A stretch of DNA of 64,000 bases from Cognatitamlana sp035818475 (GCF_035818475.1 NZ_JAYMGV010000001.1:806001-870000), one strand, 5' to 3'; shown: positions 24,074-33,978, numbered from the stretch's first letter. A program made the numbers and translations. Notes: generated by a model not told the origin, from the letters alone.

Positions 24074-25303
24074 TTTTTCCATATCAATAATATGCGCAAC
24101 TGCCTTTACAAGCCTATGATGGTTTTTTACAAAAGGATTTGTTTCATCCCAAACATACCCCGCTAAAACAGCACATATTTGTTTTTTAATCTCAGGGTTT
24201 TCTGGTTTGTGGAAAAATAATTTCTGAAGGTTTCCGGTGTACCACTCCTTAACATAAGTTGCAAAAACATTAACACCTTTTTTAATATAACCCGAATATT
24301 CTTCCTCCCAATTAACCTTTATATTTTGTAATTCTTTAGTAATTAATTTTGCAGCAAGAAGTGCTGACTCTGTTGCAAAAGTAACACCTGAAGAAAATAC
24401 AGGGTCTAAAAATTCAGCACTATTACCTGTAAGCACATATCCCTTACCGTAAAGTTGTTTTACAGATTTAGAATAATTTTTTATTTCAATAGGGTTAAAC
24501 AAAAAATCGACACCTTCAAACCTATCTCTATAGTAATCTGAAAGCTTTAGCATTCTAGTTAACTTTTCAGGTGTTGTTCCTTCAAATGATTCTATAAACT
24601 CTGTTGAACCTACAAAACCAATACTCGTTACGCCATTAGAAAATGGAATTACCCAAAACCATGTTCGGGTATCAATTACATCAAATGTTATACGCGTTCC
24701 TTCCCACCCTTCAGGGCGTTTTAAATCTTTTACATGTGTAAATATTGAAGATTGGTTAAGAAGCTCTGAAGGTTTTTCTAAATTTAAAAGTCGTGGTAAA
24801 ACTCTACCATATCCACTTGAATCAATAATATATCTTGCTACAATAGTATTACTTTTATTTTCCTTGTTTTTAATAGTAGTTACAGAAGACCCATCTTCAT
24901 TAAAAACAACATCAACAACTTCATGTTCAAAAGCTATATCTACACCTCTTTTTATAAGCTCATTTGCAAGTGTATTATCAAAATCTGCTCTTGGCACTTG
25001 CCAAGTCCAATTCCATCCATCAGTATGTTTTTTACTAAAATCAAAGTTACAAACCTCTTCTCCTCTTAAAAACCGAGCCCCTTCTTTAACCTCATAATCT
25101 TGCGCTTTTAAACAATCTAACAAGCCCACCTCTTCAAAATGATCCATACATCTAGGAAGCAAACTTTCACCAATAACAAATCTGGGAAAATTACTTTTTT
25201 CAACCACTTTAACCACACATCCGTTATTTTGCAAATAAGATGCTGCAGCACAACCAGATGGCCCAGCTCCAACAATTAATACATCAACATTTTCATCACT
25301 CAT
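24059..25303 (-). CDS. FAD-dependent oxidoreductase, halogenase-like, of the aryl polyene cluster
   Basis: 414 residues: the N-terminal dinucleotide motif VGAGPSGCAAASYL, then VVEKSNFPRFVIGESLLPR, a signature of flavin-dependent halogenases and geranylgeranyl-reductase-like monooxygenases, and a second FAD segment GYVLTGNSAEFLDPVFSSGV. Flexirubin loci often include such a gene, and some flexirubins are chlorinated, so tailoring of the aryl ring is plausible. The WxWxIP-like motif WFWVIPF is present at about residue 215. It is transcribed divergently from the ammonia-lyase gene. Whether it halogenates or hydroxylates cannot be read. Confidence 0.82.
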   Translation of the reverse strand: MSDENVDVLIVGAGPSGCAAASYLQNNGCVVKVVEKSNFPRFVIGESLLPRCMDHFEEVGLLDCLKAQDYEVKEGARFLRGEEVCNFDFSKKHTDGWNWTWQVPRADFDNTLANELIKRGVDIAFEHEVVDVVFNEDGSSVTTIKNKENKSNTIVARYIIDSSGYGRVLPRLLNLEKPSELLNQSSIFTHVKDLKRPEGWEGTRITFDVIDTRTWFWVIPFSNGVTSIGFVGSTEFIESFEGTTPEKLTRMLKLSDYYRDRFEGVDFLFNPIEIKNYSKSVKQLYGKGYVLTGNSAEFLDPVFSSGVTFATESALLAAKLITKELQNIKVNWEEEYSGYIKKGVNVFATYVKEWYTGNLQKLFFHKPENPEIKKQICAVLAGYVWDETNPFVKNHHRLVKAVAHIIDMEKQKSE

Positions 25304-25334
25304 AAACTTACTAGTATAAAATCATTTATTATTC

Positions 25335-25342
25335 TAAATTTG
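25335..25342 (+). promoter_or_regulatory. Bacteroidota -7 box TAAATTTG for the pigment operon
   Basis: Exact TAnnTTTG match in the 104-bp divergent region, 65 bp before the ammonia-lyase ATG, so the leader would be about 58 nt. It is the best candidate start of the long operon. The -33 box is not convincing. Confidence 0.5.
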
Positions 25343-25407
25343 CAATCCAAAATAACTTCATTTTTAGTTATTATACTATTATTTTATTAAATATTATCAA
25401 TTTATAG

Positions 25408-26943
25408 ATGTTAAAACTGAATGGAACTTTAGGTATTGAAGATTTTTATAAAATCATTTTTGAAAACAACCTTATAGAAATTGATAATACCGTTATTCAA
25501 ACTATAGAAAATAGCTTTAATTTTTTAAAAGATTTTTCTGAAAACAAAACCATCTATGGCGTTAATACGGGTTTCGGGCCCATGGCGCAATATAAAATAG
25601 CCGATGCAGATCGTATAAAATTACAATATAATTTAATACGGAGTCATGCTTCTGGAACTGGCAATATTATTCATCCTAAATATGTGAAAGCGGCAATGTT
25701 AGCGCGATTAAACACATTATCTTTGGGTCATTCTGGAGTTCATAAATCGGTAATAGAGTTAATGAGCGCATTGATTAACAAAAATATTATGCCCTTAATT
25801 TATGAGCATGGTGGCGTTGGAGCTAGTGGCGATTTAGTACAATTAGCACATTTAGCTCTTGTTTTGATTGGAGAAGGTGAAGTGTTTTATAAAAATGAAC
25901 TAAAACCTACAAAAGAAGTATTTAAAATTGAAAATTTAAAACCTATTGCTGTTGTTTTAAGGGAAGGCTTAGCCTTAATGAACGGAACCTCGGTAATGAC
26001 AGGTATAGGTATTGTAAACACCATTAATACAAGACGCTTATTAAATTGGATGATATTATGTTCGTCAGCAATAAATGAAATTGTACAAGCTTATGACGAT
26101 CATTTATCATTAGAATTAAATCAAACCAAAAAGCACAAAGGACAGCGTGAGGTTGCTAAACAAATGAGAGCGTATTTAAAAGATAGCAAGCTAACTAGAA
26201 AACGTGAGGAATTTTTATACAATAAAAACCCAGAAGTTACTGTTTTTGAGGAAAAAGTTCAAGAATACTATTCTCTACGTTGCGTTCCTCAAATATTAGG
26301 CCCTGTATTAGACACCTTAAATAATATAGAGCGTATTTTATTTGAAGAAATAAATTCTGCAAACGATAATCCTATAGTTAATGTAGAAGAGCAACATGTA
26401 TATCATGGTGGGAATTTTCATGGTGATTATGTGTCGCTAGAAATGGACAAATTAAAACTGGTTGTTACCAAAATGAGTATGCTATCAGAAAGGCAGCTCA
26501 ACTATTTATTAAACCCTAGTTTAAATAATATTCTTCCTGCATTTGTAAACCTTGGAAAGCTAGGATTAAACTTCGGCATGCAAGGTGTTCAATTTACTGC
26601 AACATCTACAACTGCCGAAAATCAAATGCTATCTAACCCCATGTATGTGCATAGTATTCCTAACAATAATGATAATCAAGATATTGTTAGCATGGGAACC
26701 AATGCTGCTCTAATCACTAAAAAAGTTATTGAAAACGCTTTCGAAATTGTAGCCATTGAGATGATAACCATCATACAGGCTGTCGAGTATCTTAAAGCAC
26801 AAGATAAAGTCTCTTCAAAAACGAAAAAAATGTATGATGCTATAAGACAATTAGTTCCTATATTTACAGATGACATTGTCATGTATCCATATGTAAATAA
26901 GGTTAAAGATTTTATAATGAACCATGAAAATAATATTGTATAA
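25408..26943 (+). CDS. Aromatic amino acid ammonia-lyase (HAL/TAL family)
   Basis: 511 residues, the length of bacterial histidine and tyrosine ammonia-lyases. The Ala-Ser-Gly that forms the MIO cofactor is at 139-141 (GGVGASGDLVQL); Tyr50 (IYGVNTGFG), the QxxxSxR-like LQYNLIRSH and NDNP motifs are in place. In flexirubin and aryl polyene pathways this enzyme deaminates tyrosine to 4-coumarate, the starter unit. The selectivity pair is Ser79-His80, as in histidine lyases, so substrate must be inferred from context. It heads the operon and overlaps the next gene by one base (TAATG). Confidence 0.9.
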   Translation: MLKLNGTLGIEDFYKIIFENNLIEIDNTVIQTIENSFNFLKDFSENKTIYGVNTGFGPMAQYKIADADRIKLQYNLIRSHASGTGNIIHPKYVKAAMLARLNTLSLGHSGVHKSVIELMSALINKNIMPLIYEHGGVGASGDLVQLAHLALVLIGEGEVFYKNELKPTKEVFKIENLKPIAVVLREGLALMNGTSVMTGIGIVNTINTRRLLNWMILCSSAINEIVQAYDDHLSLELNQTKKHKGQREVAKQMRAYLKDSKLTRKREEFLYNKNPEVTVFEEKVQEYYSLRCVPQILGPVLDTLNNIERILFEEINSANDNPIVNVEEQHVYHGGNFHGDYVSLEMDKLKLVVTKMSMLSERQLNYLLNPSLNNILPAFVNLGKLGLNFGMQGVQFTATSTTAENQMLSNPMYVHSIPNNNDNQDIVSMGTNAALITKKVIENAFEIVAIEMITIIQAVEYLKAQDKVSSKTKKMYDAIRQLVPIFTDDIVMYPYVNKVKDFIMNHENNIV

Positions 26944-28091
26944 TGATTTTACGATTTGCATCTCTATTTACTCTTTTATTAATTTCAATTTCTGCTAATG
27001 CTCAAAAAATTGCATTAGTTAATGAAAACAACCTCTATGGGTATATTGATTCTAATGGAGAATATATTATTGAACCCCAGTTTAAAAAGGCTAAAGATTT
27101 TTCCGAAAATGGGCTAGCTCCTGTTAGAAAAAACAAAAAATGGGGATATATAAATACTAAAGGAGATTGGGTTATACAGCCACAATTTGATAACGCAAAA
27201 GTTTTTATTAATGACTTGGCTTGGGTTGCAAATGGTAAAAAAGAATATTTCATTGATGTGTTAGGCAAAATGATAATAGAACCTAAACCTAACACCAAAT
27301 ATTATGATTTTAACAAAGAAGGGGTTGCTATTTTTAAGACAAAAAAACTAGTAGGCCTAATAAACTCTAATGGTGAAATTATAACAGAACCTAAATATCA
27401 GGTTATAAAACCATTTATTAATGGCTATGCTAAAATTAAATTAAATAATTTGTGGGGGATAATCGATTCAAATGGCAAAGAATATATATCTCCAATTTAT
27501 AGTGAAATTGGAAATTATATTAATAAAGTTGTACAAGCTAGAGAGGGTAACACTTTCAAAATAATCACTAATAATAAGTCTATTATAATTGAGAATGCTT
27601 CTAAAATATGGGATTTTAGAGATGGTAGTGATCTAACCATGGCTAGGGTTGATAAAAAAGTAGGATATATTAATACTAAAGGAGAATGGGCTATAGAACC
27701 ACAGTTTAAAGTAGCTAGACACTTCGTAAACGGGATTGCTCCTGTATACGATGGTAGACGTTGGGGCTATATAAATACTGTAGGCGAATACCTAATTGAA
27801 CCCCAATATAATGATGCTGAAATTTTTGGAAAAGATATAGAGCTTGCCCCCGTAAAACCATTTGGTACATCTAACTGGGGTTTTATAAACAAAAAAGGCC
27901 AAATGGTTATACCCGCAACATTACTTATTACTCCAAGTTTTTCTCTTAATAGGAAAACTAAAGGGTTTATAGGCTCTGTGGCTAAGGTTAAACAAAATAA
28001 TAAGTGGGGGTTTATTACTCCCGAAGGCAACCTTTTAGGGGAAAAACAGTTTAGTAATATTAATATTTTTGTTGAAATTAAAAAAGAATAA
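26943..28091 (+). CDS. WG-repeat secreted protein
   Basis: Signal peptide ending at ANAQK (residue 21), then at least seven WG beta-repeats (for example WGYINTKGDWVIQPQFDNAK and WGYINTVGEYLIEPQYNDAE). WG repeats form beta-propeller-like or solenoid binding surfaces of unknown ligand. It is placed between the ammonia-lyase and ketoreductase with a one-base overlap on the left, so it is translated with the pigment operon, although it is not a standard pigment gene. Confidence 0.85.
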   Translation: MILRFASLFTLLLISISANAQKIALVNENNLYGYIDSNGEYIIEPQFKKAKDFSENGLAPVRKNKKWGYINTKGDWVIQPQFDNAKVFINDLAWVANGKKEYFIDVLGKMIIEPKPNTKYYDFNKEGVAIFKTKKLVGLINSNGEIITEPKYQVIKPFINGYAKIKLNNLWGIIDSNGKEYISPIYSEIGNYINKVVQAREGNTFKIITNNKSIIIENASKIWDFRDGSDLTMARVDKKVGYINTKGEWAIEPQFKVARHFVNGIAPVYDGRRWGYINTVGEYLIEPQYNDAEIFGKDIELAPVKPFGTSNWGFINKKGQMVIPATLLITPSFSLNRKTKGFIGSVAKVKQNNKWGFITPEGNLLGEKQFSNINIFVEIKKE

Positions 28092-28104
28092 CATTTTACC
28101 ATTA

Positions 28105-28839
28105 ATGAAAAAAAACGCATTAGTCACAGGGGGTTCAAGAGGTATTGGTAAAGCAATATGTATTCAACTAGCCAAAGACACCAACTATCACATTTTAATA
28201 AACTACCACAGTAATAAACAGGCTGCTTTAGACACTTTAGAAGCAGTTAAAGATGCTGGAGGCTCTGGGGAATTATTACAGTTTGATGTTGTAAATAATG
28301 AAGAAGTGAAATCTGTTTTAGATAGCTGGCATGAAACCAATAAAGAAGCTTTTATAGAAGTAATAGTTAATAATGCTGGTATAACAAAAGATGGTCTGTT
28401 TATGTGGATGACATCTAAAGATTGGAATAATGTAGTTAACACAAGCCTTAACGGTTTCTTTAACGTTACCAATCATTTAATTCAGAAATTATTAGTTAAA
28501 AAGTATGGTCGTATAATCAATATTGTATCATTATCTGGATTAAAAGGAACTCCTGGTCAGACCAATTATTCGGCCGCAAAAGGTGCAGTAATAGGAGCAA
28601 CAAAAGCCTTGGCACAAGAAATAGCAAAACGAAACATTACAGTAAATGCAGTTGCTCCAGGGTTTATTAAAACCGATATGACAAATGAGTTAAATGAAAA
28701 AGAATTAAAAAAATTAGTGCCTGCAAACCGTTTTGGAGACCCCGAAGAAGTTGCTCATTTAGTATCTTTTTTAGCTTCTAAAAAAGCGTCATACATAACA
28801 GGAGAAGTTATTAATATTAATGGAGGTATTTACTCTTAA
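28105..28839 (+). CDS. 3-oxoacyl-ACP reductase (FabG-like ketoreductase)
   Basis: Started at MKKNALVTGGSRGIG; a longer frame from 28069 would overlap the WG gene and add 12 unconserved residues. The 244-residue short-chain dehydrogenase has TGGSRGIGKAI (NADPH), NNAG, the catalytic serine in IINIVSLSG, YSAAK and a C-terminal GEVININGG. It would reduce the beta-keto group of the growing polyene on the ACP, like ApeQ of E. coli. Confidence 0.93.
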   Translation: MKKNALVTGGSRGIGKAICIQLAKDTNYHILINYHSNKQAALDTLEAVKDAGGSGELLQFDVVNNEEVKSVLDSWHETNKEAFIEVIVNNAGITKDGLFMWMTSKDWNNVVNTSLNGFFNVTNHLIQKLLVKKYGRIINIVSLSGLKGTPGQTNYSAAKGAVIGATKALAQEIAKRNITVNAVAPGFIKTDMTNELNEKELKKLVPANRFGDPEEVAHLVSFLASKKASYITGEVININGGIYS

Positions 28840-28944
28840 ATAAAATTACAGGAATGAAATATTCATAACTAAATTTTCAACACACACGTAAAATGATTAA
28901 ATGAATGTTACATATAACCGATAAAAAATATTAATTATAAACAG

Positions 28945-30162
28945 ATGAAGAGAGTTGTTATAACTGGCATGGGAATATACTCCTGCATAGGTAAAAATTT
29001 AGAAGAGGTAAAAGCATCTCTTTATAACGGAACCTCAGGGATTATTTTTGATGAAAAAAGAAAACCATTTGGTTATCGATCATGTTTAACAGGCTCTGTA
29101 GAAACTCCAAATCTTAAAAAACTACTTACCAGAAGACAGCGTATTAGCTTAGGTGAAGAAGGTACTTATGCATACATGGCAACTATAGAGGCTTTGGAGA
29201 ATGCAAAAATTACACAAGAGTTCTTAAATACAAACGAAGTAGGCATCCTTTATGGTAATGACAGTACGGCAAAATCTGTTATTGAATCTGTAGATAAAAT
29301 TAGAGAGAAAAAAGATACCACATTGGTGGGTTCAGGTTCTATTTTTAAAGGCATGAATTCTACCATAACCATGAACCTCTCGACCATTTTTAAACTAACA
29401 GGCGTCAATTTCACTATAAGTGCTGCTTGTGCAAGTGGTTCTCATGCTATTGGTATGGCATATCAACTTATTAAAAGTGGTCTTCAAGACTGCATTATTT
29501 GCGGTGGTGCTCAAGAAATTAATGAACTTGCCATGGGAAGTTTTGATGGTTTAGGTGTATTCTCTGCAAACGAAGAACAACCAGAAAGGGCTTCTCGCCC
29601 TTTTGACAAAAACCGAGATGGACTCATTCCTAGCGGTGGTGGTGCAACACTTGTTGTAGAAAGTTATGAATCTGCTATAAAACGTGGCGCTCCCATTATA
29701 GGAGAAATTATTGGTTATGGCTTTTCATCAAACGGAGAACATATTTCAACACCAAACGTCGATGGGCCTTCTCGCGCCATGAATAAAGCTATAGAACAAG
29801 CAAACATCCCCATTAATAGCATTGATTATGTTAATGCACATGCAACGTCAACGCCTGTTGGCGACGCTAACGAAGCTAAAGCCATTTTTGATGTTTTTGG
29901 AGAAAAAGGCCCTTATGTAAGCTCAACAAAATCTATGACAGGGCACGAATGTTGGATGGCAGGCGCTAGCGAAGTAATATATTCCATGCTCATGATGCAA
30001 CACTCTTTTATTGCTCCCAATATAAACTTGGAAAGCCCTGACGAGGATGCCTCTAAATTAAATTTAGTAAGCAAAACGTTAGATAAAAAAATTGATGTAT
30101 TTTTGTCCAATTCTTTTGGATTTGGAGGAACAAATTCAGCATTAATAATAAAAAAATTATAG
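28945..30162 (+). CDS. Beta-ketoacyl-ACP synthase (active-site complete)
   Basis: 405 residues, FabF-like. The nucleophile Cys162 lies in ISAACASGSH, the two histidines in NAHATSTPVGD and STKSMTGHECWMAG, and the C-terminal SFGFGGTNSALI closes the fold. It condenses malonyl-ACP with an acyl chain; in aryl polyene clusters several such enzymes act together. The gap of 105 bp before it is the longest in this part of the operon. An 8-bp gap leads to the ACP gene. Confidence 0.93.
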   Translation: MKRVVITGMGIYSCIGKNLEEVKASLYNGTSGIIFDEKRKPFGYRSCLTGSVETPNLKKLLTRRQRISLGEEGTYAYMATIEALENAKITQEFLNTNEVGILYGNDSTAKSVIESVDKIREKKDTTLVGSGSIFKGMNSTITMNLSTIFKLTGVNFTISAACASGSHAIGMAYQLIKSGLQDCIICGGAQEINELAMGSFDGLGVFSANEEQPERASRPFDKNRDGLIPSGGGATLVVESYESAIKRGAPIIGEIIGYGFSSNGEHISTPNVDGPSRAMNKAIEQANIPINSIDYVNAHATSTPVGDANEAKAIFDVFGEKGPYVSSTKSMTGHECWMAGASEVIYSMLMMQHSFIAPNINLESPDEDASKLNLVSKTLDKKIDVFLSNSFGFGGTNSALIIKKL

Positions 30163-30169
30163 TACCGAT

Positions 30170-30412
30170 ATGAATAAAGAAGTTATTATTGAAAAAATAA
30201 ACAACTTTCTTATAGATGAATTTGAAGTTGAAGCGGAAGATATTTTACCTGAGGCTAATTTAAAAGAAACTCTTGAGCTTGATAGTTTGGATTTTGTTGA
30301 TTTGGTTGTAGCTATTGAAGCAAATTTTAGTGTAAAACTAGTAGGAGAGGATTTTATAAACATCATTACACTTCAAGACTTTTACAACCTTATAGAAAAT
30401 AAATTAAGCTAA
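30170..30412 (+). CDS. Acyl carrier protein
   Basis: 80 residues, acidic, with the phosphopantetheine attachment Ser39 in TLELDSLDFVDLV. It would carry the growing aryl polyene chain. The first of two ACPs in the cluster, as in known aryl polyene loci; it is placed between a ketosynthase and an acyltransferase. Confidence 0.93.
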   Translation: MNKEVIIEKINNFLIDEFEVEAEDILPEANLKETLELDSLDFVDLVVAIEANFSVKLVGEDFINIITLQDFYNLIENKLS

Positions 30413-30433
30413 TATATATTTACTCTAAAATAA

Positions 30434-31318
30434 ATGGCTACTGAATGGGAAGGAAAGTCCAGAGGTTCTGTTTTAGGATATAAAATATTCGTGTTTTGTA
30501 TTAAAAAAATAGGGTTGTATTCTGCCTATTTTGTACTGTTCTTTGTTGCTTTATACTTTTGTTTTTTTGCTAAAAACAGTACGCAAGCCATTTATTATTA
30601 CTTTCGTAAAAGACGTAATTATTCAAAACTTAAAAGCGTTTTATGTATTTACAAAAGTTATTATGTTTTTGGACAGACCATCATTGACAAAATTGCTATA
30701 TCTTCTGGTTTAAGAGATAAATTCACCTATAATTTTGATGGTATAGAGCAATTAAAAAGCATTCTTAAAGCGAAAAAAGGCGGAGTCCTTATTAGTGCCC
30801 ATGTTGGAAACTTCGAAATTGCAGAGTATTTTTTAAACGAGCTAGAAGAAAACGTTGCAATTAGTTTGTTAACAACTGATACGGAGCATAGTGACATTAA
30901 AGCCTATATAGAAAGTGTTACCAATAAATCTAGTATTAAATTTATTATCATTAAAGACGATCTTTCTCATATCTTTGAAATTAATGCAGCATTGTCAAGA
31001 AATGAAATTATATGCATTACTGGAGACCGTTATGTTAAAGACACAAAATCGTTATCTTATACATTGTTAGGCAAAGAGGCAAAATTTCCAGCTGGCCCAT
31101 TTCTTTTAGGCTCTCGGTTAAAAGTACCTGTAATTTTTGTTTATGTTATGAAAGAAACTAGCAAACATTATCACCTTTATGCAAGAACAGCAGATGTAAA
31201 ACAAAGAGATGTAGAAGGATTATTAAAATCGTATACAGAAAGCTTAGAATGGATCCTTAATAAATATCCATTACAATGGTTTAATTATTTTAATTTTTGG
31301 AACGATCTAAAAGATTAG
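30434..31318 (+). CDS. LpxL/HtrB-like lysophospholipid acyltransferase
   Basis: 294 residues with one N-terminal membrane segment (about 25-45). The acyltransferase core GGVLISAHVGNFEIAEYFL contains the HxxxxE catalytic motif, and GDRYVKDTKSLSYTLLGKEAKFPAGPFLL matches the substrate-binding loop of this family. In pigment clusters this enzyme is thought to move the aryl polyene from the ACP onto a lipid or sugar acceptor at the inner membrane (compare ApeD or ApeJ). Confidence 0.85.
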   Translation: MATEWEGKSRGSVLGYKIFVFCIKKIGLYSAYFVLFFVALYFCFFAKNSTQAIYYYFRKRRNYSKLKSVLCIYKSYYVFGQTIIDKIAISSGLRDKFTYNFDGIEQLKSILKAKKGGVLISAHVGNFEIAEYFLNELEENVAISLLTTDTEHSDIKAYIESVTNKSSIKFIIIKDDLSHIFEINAALSRNEIICITGDRYVKDTKSLSYTLLGKEAKFPAGPFLLGSRLKVPVIFVYVMKETSKHYHLYARTADVKQRDVEGLLKSYTESLEWILNKYPLQWFNYFNFWNDLKD

Positions 31319-31325
31319 CTAATAC

Positions 31326-31763
31326 ATGAACTTACTTAAAGAAAAAATAACAGATCAAAGTATCATTCAGAAGCTAATACCACAAAGAGCGCCTATAGTA
31401 ATGATTGATGCGTTGTTGTATTTTGATGACACTAAAGTTATTTCTGGATTAACCATTACAGACAACAATATATTTGTGCAAGATGCATACCTAACCGAGC
31501 CTGGTTTAATAGAGCATATGGCACAAACTGTTGCACTTTATACAGGCTATCATTTTTACATTAAAAACATACCGGCTCCAGAGGGCTATATTGGAGCTAT
31601 AAAAGGTGTACATATTGAAAGGCTTCCTAAAGTTAGTGAGCAACTGGAAACAGAAGTTAAGATATTACAAGAAATTATGGGCGTTACATTGGTAAAAGGT
31701 ATTATTCGCTTAAATGGTGAAGTTATCATGTCTGCTCAAATGAAAACTGTATTAAAAAAATGA
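31326..31763 (+). CDS. Hotdog-fold 3-hydroxyacyl-ACP dehydratase-like protein
   Basis: 145 residues. LIPQRAPIVMIDALLYFDD and EPGLIEHMAQTVALYTGYH align with the FabZ/FabA-like hotdog domain, including the EPG-x-IEH-x-AQ segment. It would dehydrate the hydroxyacyl intermediate to the trans double bond of the polyene (ApeP or ApeI role). A second, different dehydratase is at 43320. Confidence 0.82.
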   Translation: MNLLKEKITDQSIIQKLIPQRAPIVMIDALLYFDDTKVISGLTITDNNIFVQDAYLTEPGLIEHMAQTVALYTGYHFYIKNIPAPEGYIGAIKGVHIERLPKVSEQLETEVKILQEIMGVTLVKGIIRLNGEVIMSAQMKTVLKK

Positions 31764-31770
31764 AGCCTGA

Positions 31771-32217
31771 ATGAAATCAAAAAAAATAGAAAATGCTGAA
31801 GAAAACACATTAAAAGTATCTCAGGACATTAGAATTCGTTTTAATGAAACAGATGCATTAGGTATTGTTTGGCATGGATATTACCTTCATTATTTTGAAG
31901 ATGGCAGAGAAGCATTTGGCAGAAAATATGGCATCTCATATTTAGACCTTAAAGCACAAGGTTATGTGACACCAATAATAAAATCCAGTTGCGAACATAA
32001 ATTACCATTACGTTATGGTGAAATTGCTACTGTAGAAACCACTTTTATCAACACGTTGGCAGCTAAAATAATTTTCAAATACAAAATAATGAATGCTGAA
32101 GGAAAAACGGTTTGTACAGGAGAAACCGTTCAAGTTTTTGTAGACGATAATAATGATTTATCACTAACATTTCCTTCTTTTTTCAAAGCGTGGAAAGACA
32201 GCTATAAATTAATATAA
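31771..32217 (+). CDS. Acyl-CoA thioesterase (4-hydroxybenzoyl-CoA thioesterase family)
   Basis: 148 residues: IRFNETDALGIVWHGYYLHYFEDGREAFGRKYGI carries the catalytic Asp and the conserved WH-x-Y-x3-FE-x-GR motif of the 4HBT hotdog thioesterases. Probably hydrolyses acyl-ACP or acyl-CoA intermediates to release stalled or finished chains (ApeK role). 7-bp spacing to both neighbours suggests translation in one operon. Confidence 0.88.
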   Translation: MKSKKIENAEENTLKVSQDIRIRFNETDALGIVWHGYYLHYFEDGREAFGRKYGISYLDLKAQGYVTPIIKSSCEHKLPLRYGEIATVETTFINTLAAKIIFKYKIMNAEGKTVCTGETVQVFVDDNNDLSLTFPSFFKAWKDSYKLI

Positions 32218-32224
32218 AAACACA

Positions 32225-33364
32225 ATGAAGGACGTTTTTATCACAGCAAGCAACATAATCTCTCCACTTGGTTTTAATAGCGAAGCAAATATTTCGCAAA
32301 TAGCTCAAGAAAAATCGGGGATTATTTTGCATGATAACATTAGTTCTTCACCTTGTTACGCCTCAATAATCGATGATCAGTTATTAAACAATGCGTTTAG
32401 TAAAATAGGCGACATTACCGCCTACACGAAACTAGAGAAAATGATGATCTTGTCTTTACAAAACACCATTAGCAAAGCTGATTTTCCAATTTCCGATAAA
32501 ACCGCCTTACTTATTGCAACCACAAAAGGCAATATTGATGCATTACATACAAGTACAACGCATTTTACTCCAGAGCGAGCTTACCTGCCTGCATTAGGCG
32601 AGAAAATCAACACATTTTTCGGTTTTAAAAACGATGCAATCATTGTATCAAACGCCTGTGTATCTGGAATTTTATCGGTTGCCGTTGCAAAACGTCTTAT
32701 ACAAAATGATTTTTATGATAATGCCTTTATTGTTGGTGGCGATATTGTTTCAGAATTCACATTATCAGGGTTTCAATCGTTTCAAGCTATCAGTGAAAAA
32801 CCATGCAAACCCTTTTCAAAACAAAGAAACGGGATTACTATAGGAGAAGCCGCAGCTTCAGTTGCTATCACTAATCAGAAATCAAAAAAAGAAAACATTC
32901 AAGTTATTGGAGATGGTTCCTGCAATGATGCCAATCATATTTCAGGCCCTTCACGAGATGGCGAAGGCTTATACAGAAGTGTTGTTTCAGCTTTAAAGGA
33001 AGCTAAAATCACATCAAAAACCATCGATTATATATCGGCACATGGTACAGCAACACTATTCAATGACGAAATGGAAGCCATTGCTTTCAATCGATTAAAA
33101 TTAGAACAGGCGCCTCTAAATAGTTTGAAAGGTTATTACGGACATACTTTAGGTGCTTCAGGATTACTCGAGGCTATTATTGGCATACATTCTATGAAAA
33201 ACAATACACTTTATACCTCTTTAGGGATGAATGAATTGGGAGTTTCAGTACCGTTAAATGTCATTCAAAAGAAAAAGAAAACAAAGATTAATACCTTCTT
33301 AAAAACAGCATCGGGTTTTGGAGGCTGCAATACGGCTGTGCTTTTTAAAAAAATTAATACTTGA
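32225..33364 (+). CDS. Beta-ketoacyl-ACP synthase (second, active-site complete)
   Basis: 379 residues, somewhat short for FabF-type. Cys145 is in IVSNACVSGIL, with histidines in SAHGTATLFND and KGYYGHTLGASG. The variant NACVSG elbow differs from the ACSSA form of the other enzymes, suggesting a distinct acyl selectivity or function as the priming enzyme. It overlaps the next gene by 4 bases. Confidence 0.9.
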   Translation: MKDVFITASNIISPLGFNSEANISQIAQEKSGIILHDNISSSPCYASIIDDQLLNNAFSKIGDITAYTKLEKMMILSLQNTISKADFPISDKTALLIATTKGNIDALHTSTTHFTPERAYLPALGEKINTFFGFKNDAIIVSNACVSGILSVAVAKRLIQNDFYDNAFIVGGDIVSEFTLSGFQSFQAISEKPCKPFSKQRNGITIGEAAASVAITNQKSKKENIQVIGDGSCNDANHISGPSRDGEGLYRSVVSALKEAKITSKTIDYISAHGTATLFNDEMEAIAFNRLKLEQAPLNSLKGYYGHTLGASGLLEAIIGIHSMKNNTLYTSLGMNELGVSVPLNVIQKKKKTKINTFLKTASGFGGCNTAVLFKKINT

Positions 33365-33978
33365 GAAAAAACAAAAACATAATCGCATACTGTCATATAA
33401 AAGACAACACCATTTCTGTTAACGGTTCCACACTATTAACAAAAAAGTCTCAATTATCATTTGCTGAATTTTCGAAACAGGTTTATAAAGAAAAAACGAT
33501 TGCCTATCCTAAATTTTTCAAAATGGACAACCTTAGTAAGCTTGCCTTTCTTGCATCGGAAGTTTTATTAGAAAACATTAGCTCTAAGGATAAAGAAAAC
33601 ATGGCTATTGTACTTTCTAATAAAAGCTCCAGTTTAGATACCGACAAAAAACATCAGGACGCTATTAATGACAAAGAAAATTACTTTCCAAGCCCTGCTG
33701 TTTTTGTTTATACACTACCAAATATTGCAATTGGCGAGATTAGTATCAGGCATCAAATAAAGGGAGAAAATGCGTTTTTTGTGTCCAATACTTTTAATGA
33801 AAAGCTTATAAGTCAATATGCTTCAACATTAATTCAGAATGAAAAAAGCACTCATATTCTTTGTGGTTGGGTAGATTTTGATGATGACAAATATCACGCA
33901 TTTATGTATCTTGTGGCAGAAGATGGAGACCATAAATATTCACAAGAATTTATTAAAAAAATATATAACGAAAATTAA
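33361..33978 (+). CDS. Truncated ketosynthase-like protein (TTG start)
   Basis: 205 residues started at TTG 33361, which overlaps the preceding TGA (TTGA). PSPAVFVYTLPNIAIGEISI resembles the middle of the ketosynthase N-terminal domain, but the nucleophile elbow and histidine motifs are absent, so it is not a catalyst. Similar short proteins sit beside ketosynthases in flavobacterial aryl polyene clusters. It could be a structural partner. The start choice is uncertain: no ATG gives the conserved N-terminus. Confidence 0.7.
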   Translation: MRKNKNIIAYCHIKDNTISVNGSTLLTKKSQLSFAEFSKQVYKEKTIAYPKFFKMDNLSKLAFLASEVLLENISSKDKENMAIVLSNKSSSLDTDKKHQDAINDKENYFPSPAVFVYTLPNIAIGEISIRHQIKGENAFFVSNTFNEKLISQYASTLIQNEKSTHILCGWVDFDDDKYHAFMYLVAEDGDHKYSQEFIKKIYNEN

